Below the pieces are notes generated by a model. That model was not told the DNA's origin. It ran no database searches and saw only the letters and a list, made by a program, of their open reading frames with translations. From Burkholderiaceae bacterium (GTDB lineage Bacteria > Pseudomonadota > Gammaproteobacteria > Burkholderiales > Burkholderiaceae_C): 43,291 nt of DNA. The first letter of the stretch is position 1; each line of letters opens with the position of its first letter. The stretch lies in contig JAURZS010000037.1 in assembly GCA_030653255.1 (NCBI GenBank), positions 1 through 43,291 of the forward strand, written 5' to 3'. Of this stretch, positions 39,560-43,291 are shown piece after piece. Made by a program: the position numbers and the translations under genes.

Positions 39560-41314
39560 CTACTGTGCCAGATATCGCGGGCCGGGCGCTTGGCCCGCCT
39601 CCCGGGCCTCTTCGCGCTGGCGCAGGATGCGCCGCTGCACCTTGCCGGTGGTGGTCATGGGCAGGGTGTCGATGAACTCGATCTCCTTGGGGTACTCATA
39701 GGGCGCCAGCCGGCCCTTGACGTGGTTCTGCAATTGCACAGTCAGACCGGCCTGGAACTGCGGCGAGCCCAGCCCCGTCTGCCCCTGCTCGCGCAGGTAG
39801 TCCGCCGACAGAACCACATAGGCCTTGACCACGGCGCCGCGCTCGCGGTCCGGCTTGGGCACCACGGCGGCATTGGCCACAGCGGCGTGCCCGACCAGAC
39901 AATCTTCGATTTCGCTCGGGCCGATGCGGTAGCCCGAAGACTTGAACACATCGTCCGCGCGGCCCTTGTACCAGAGGTAGCCGTCCTCGTCCCAGGCGGC
40001 GAGGTCGCCGGTGCGGCACCAGTCGCCGCTGAACTTGGCCTGCGTGCCCTTGTCATTGCGCCAGTACCCGAGGAAGAACGCCGGGTCCGGGTGGCCATGA
40101 ATGTCCCGGCGGTGCACGGACACATCGCCCACCTCGCCGGGCCCGCAGGGACGGTCGTGCGCGTCGAGCACGGCCACGCGGTGGCCGGGGTAGGGCCGCC
40201 CCATGCTGCCGGGGCGTGCCGGCCAATGAAGCCCGCAATTGCCGACGATGTAGTTGATCTCCGTCTGGCCAAATATCTCATTGACGATCAGGCCCAGTTC
40301 GTCGCGGCAATAGGCAAACACCGCCTCGCCCACGGCCTCGCCACCGCTCATGAGGGCCTGCAGCCGCAGCCGGAAACGTTTGCGCGGCTTGGGGAAGGCT
40401 TTCATCATGGCCTTGAGTGCCGTCGGGAACAGAAAGCAGTGTGTGACCTGGTGGGCCTGCATCAACTCGAAGGCCGTCTCCGGGTGAAAGCGCCCGTTGT
40501 AGGCCACGATGGGTCGGCCAAAGTACAGCGTGGGCAGCAGCGCATCCATCAGCCCGCCGGTCCAGGCCCAGTCGGCCGGCGACCAGAACACCGCCGCGCT
40601 GGCCTCGTTGCGCAGGCCATCGAAGCCGAACCAGTCCTGGCTGCAGACAAAGCCCGTCAGATTGCCGATCAGCACGCGGTGCGGCCACAAGGCTCCCTTG
40701 GGCGCGCCAGTGGTGCCGCTGGTATAGATGATGAGCGCGGGGTCTTCGCTGCGCGTGGGCACGGCGGCATAGCGCGCCGGCTGCAACGCCAGCTGCAACT
40801 CGAACTCGATGTCGGACTGCCCCGCCACATCGCCGAAAGCCAGCACGCGGCGCAGCGCGGGGCAGCCCACGCGCGCCTCCGACAGATGGCCGATGGTGCT
40901 TTCGTCGGCAATGGCAACCACCGCCTGGCTGTCGCACAGGCGGAACTCCAGCGCCTCGGGGCCGAACAGCATCGACAAGGGCACCGCCACCGCACCCATC
41001 TGGAACACAGCCATGTAGGCCACGGCGGTCTCGAAGCGCTGTGGCATCACGATGGCGACGCGGTCGCCGCGACGCACGCCCAGCGTCTCCAGCAAGTTGC
41101 TCAGGCGGTTGGCCTCCTGCTGGAGTTGCAGATAGCTGTGGGTCTTGTGCGTACCGTCGGGCCGGGCGGCGTGGATCGCGGGCAGGCGCCGGGTCTGCGC
41201 GCCTTCGGCCCAGCGGGTGCAGCAGACCTGCGCGATGTTGAAGTACGCGGGCACCTGCCAGCCAAAACCCTCGTAGAGGCTGCGGTAGTTGTCGTGGCCC
41301 TGACTGACGCGCAT
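39560..41314 (-). CDS. Acyl-CoA synthetase (AMP-binding, medium-chain-like)
   Basis: 'LIIYTSGTTGAPKGALWPHRV', 'WCRTGDLAAWDEDGYLWYKGRADDVFKSSGYRIGPSEIE'. Confidence 0.92.
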   Translation of the reverse strand: MRVSQGHDNYRSLYEGFGWQVPAYFNIAQVCCTRWAEGAQTRRLPAIHAARPDGTHKTHSYLQLQQEANRLSNLLETLGVRRGDRVAIVMPQRFETAVAYMAVFQMGAVAVPLSMLFGPEALEFRLCDSQAVVAIADESTIGHLSEARVGCPALRRVLAFGDVAGQSDIEFELQLALQPARYAAVPTRSEDPALIIYTSGTTGAPKGALWPHRVLIGNLTGFVCSQDWFGFDGLRNEASAAVFWSPADWAWTGGLMDALLPTLYFGRPIVAYNGRFHPETAFELMQAHQVTHCFLFPTALKAMMKAFPKPRKRFRLRLQALMSGGEAVGEAVFAYCRDELGLIVNEIFGQTEINYIVGNCGLHWPARPGSMGRPYPGHRVAVLDAHDRPCGPGEVGDVSVHRRDIHGHPDPAFFLGYWRNDKGTQAKFSGDWCRTGDLAAWDEDGYLWYKGRADDVFKSSGYRIGPSEIEDCLVGHAAVANAAVVPKPDRERGAVVKAYVVLSADYLREQGQTGLGSPQFQAGLTVQLQNHVKGRLAPYEYPKEIEFIDTLPMTTTGKVQRRILRQREEAREAGQAPGPRYLAQ

Positions 41315-41339
41315 GGTCCCATCTCCTTATGATTGCAGA

Positions 41340-42251
41340 ATGTACCAAGTCAAACGCGTTTCACGCAGCGAATTCATCCCCGTGCGCAATCTGGACTACC
41401 ACGTTCGCGTCTGGGGCGAACCGGCGGCAGGCCAGCCGCCCTTGTTCCTGATGCACGGCTTCATGGATGTCGGCGCGTCGTGGCAGTTCATGGTCGACGC
41501 TCTGGTCGAGGACCGCCACGTGATCGCACCCGACTGGCGCGGCTTTGGCCTGACCCGCCGTAGCGACGGCGGTACCGTAGACAACTACTGGTTTCCCGAT
41601 TACCTGGCCGATCTCGATTTCCTGATGGACCACTATGCCGGCGACCAGCCGGTCAATCTGGTGGGCCACAGCATGGGCGGCAATGTGATCATGCACTACG
41701 CCGGCGTGCGGCCAAAGCGCATCAAGCGCCTGATCAACCTCGAAGGCTTTGGCCTGCCCGCCTCGCAGGCCGACGACGCCCCGGGGCGCTATGCCCGCTG
41801 GATCGACGAGGTCAAGGCCCTGCACCAGGGCACCAAGGGACTGGTGGCCTACGAAAGCTCGGCCGGAGTGACGCGCCGGCTCATGCGCAACAACCCGCGG
41901 CTGAGCCAGGACAAGGCGGACTGGCTGGCACAGCACTGGGCCCGGCCCAATGCCGAGGGGCGCTGGGAGATCTTCGGCGACCCCGCGCACAAGCTCGTCT
42001 CCGCCAACATTCACCGGGTCGAGGAAGTGCTGGCCATGTACCGGCGCATCACCGCCCCCACCCTGATGGTGGAGGCCAGCGACAACCTCCTGGAGCGCTG
42101 GTGGAAAGGCAACTACAGCCACGCCGAATTCCAGGAGCGCATCCGGCACGTGCCCCACCTGTCGCGGGCCGGGGTCGCGGACGCCGGCCACATGCTGCAC
42201 CACGACCAGCCACAACGACTGGCCGAACTGATCGAGGGCTTCATGGCCTGA
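41340..42251 (+). CDS. Alpha/beta hydrolase (canonical triad)
   Basis: 'LFLMHGFMDVGASWQFMVDAL', nucleophile elbow 'GHSMGG', 'DAGHMLHHDQP'. Confidence 0.92.
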   Translation: MYQVKRVSRSEFIPVRNLDYHVRVWGEPAAGQPPLFLMHGFMDVGASWQFMVDALVEDRHVIAPDWRGFGLTRRSDGGTVDNYWFPDYLADLDFLMDHYAGDQPVNLVGHSMGGNVIMHYAGVRPKRIKRLINLEGFGLPASQADDAPGRYARWIDEVKALHQGTKGLVAYESSAGVTRRLMRNNPRLSQDKADWLAQHWARPNAEGRWEIFGDPAHKLVSANIHRVEEVLAMYRRITAPTLMVEASDNLLERWWKGNYSHAEFQERIRHVPHLSRAGVADAGHMLHHDQPQRLAELIEGFMA

Positions 42252-42343
42252 GGGCGTGCGGCTGCCACTGCGCGCCCTGCGGGGCCGGCATGCGAAAATG
42301 CGCGGCTACCGCTCACTCACAAGCCAAAGAACAGGATTTCCCC

Positions 42344-43291
42344 ATGGAAGCAGAACGCATCAACCAGATCGACGCCCTCCTCTCGGACCTGAGCGCCAGG
42401 ACCGAAGATCTCCGGAGGTATCTTTGACTTCGATGCCAAGGCAGAGAGGCTGAGGACCGTCAACGCGTCGCTTGAGGACCCCGCGGTCTGGAACGACCCC
42501 AAACGCGCCCAGGACCTGGGGCGCGAGAAAAAATCGCTGGAAGGCATCGTGCTGTCGATCGACCGGCTCACCAGCGAGCTGTCGGACAACCGCGAGCTGT
42601 TCGACATGTCCAAGGCCGAATCCGATGAAGACGGCCTGCAGACCATCGAATCCGACACCGCCAAGCTGCGCCAGGAGATCGAACAGCTCGAATTCCGCCG
42701 CATGTTCAACAACCCGGCGGACCCGCTCAATGCCTTCCTGGACATCCAGGCCGGCGCCGGCGGCACCGAAGCCTGCGACTGGGCCAGCATGCTGCTGCGC
42801 CAGTACCTGCGCTATGCCGAGCGCAAGGGGTTCAAGACCGAGGTCATGGAAGAGTCCGCCGGCGACGTCGCCGGCATCAAGAGCGCGACGATCAAGCTGG
42901 AGGGCGAGTACGCCTTCGGCCTGCTGCGCACTGAAACCGGCGTGCACCGGCTGGTGCGCAAATCGCCCTTCGACTCCTCGGGCGGGCGTCACACCTCGTT
43001 CGCGTCGGTGTTCGTCTACCCGGAGGTGGACGACAACATCGAGATCGACATCAATCCGGCCGATGTGCGCGTGGACACCTACCGCGCCAGCGGCGCCGGC
43101 GGCCAGCACATCAACAAGACCGACTCGGCGGTGCGCCTCACGCACATACCGACCGGCATCGTCGTGCAGTGCCAGAACGACCGCTCCCAACACCGCAACC
43201 GCGACGAGGCCTGGCAGATGCTGCGCTCGCGCATGTACGAGCACGAGATGCGCATCAAGATGGCGGCGCAGCAAAAGCTCGAAGACTCCAA
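42344..43291 (+). CDS. prfB: Peptide chain release factor 2 (programmed +1 frameshift), truncated by window end
   Basis: First [30 protein letters not shown] ends at TGA 42425-42427; frame from 42426 continues [24 protein letters not shown]...; GGQ motif '[24 protein letters not shown]'. Confidence 0.97.

Noticed and set aside
38480-41332. 950-aa plus-strand ORF
   Set aside because: Antisense to aldo/keto reductase and acyl-CoA synthetase genes; His/Ala/Gly/Arg-rich shadow ORF

Overview
The window is about 43.3 kb of high-GC betaproteobacterial DNA, probably Burkholderiales/Comamonadaceae-like (inferred from gene content and order). It has two halves. (1) Positions 1 to ~24 kb are an accessory catabolic region with three adjacent gene sets. 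Set A (+): MarR, FAD aromatic hydroxylase, DUF2783, VOC protein, fumarylacetoacetase, Bug receptor, enoyl-CoA hydratase. Set B (-): Bug, acyl-CoA ligase, Bug, OYE, fused tandem CaiB/BaiF CoA-transferase, TetR, with a divergent LysR. Set C (+): Bug, alpha/beta hydrolase, IclR, Asp/Glu-racemase-like protein, flavoprotein, MmgE/PrpD, flavoprotein. The region has five Bug-type TTT solute-binding receptors but no TctA/TctB membrane partner in view. It ends in a decayed IS3-type element, an orphan secreted protein and a Phd/RelE-type toxin-antitoxin module. (2) From ~26.1 kb the region is core genome: tRNA-Asp/Glu/Ala, gltX, metZ, purF, cvpA, SPOR/DedD-like, folC, ArsC-like, glycine-zipper protein, ppnP, argG, murB, yajQ, plsY, aldo/keto reductase, acyl-CoA synthetase, hydrolase, and prfB with its programmed +1 frameshift. 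The best candidate for something undescribed is set C, where the 'racemase' lacks both canonical cysteines and the 'hydrolase' lacks a recognisable catalytic Asp and His. Next is set B, with an asymmetric fused CoA-transferase (Asp in one half, Glu in the other). All homology calls were made by eye; no searches were run.
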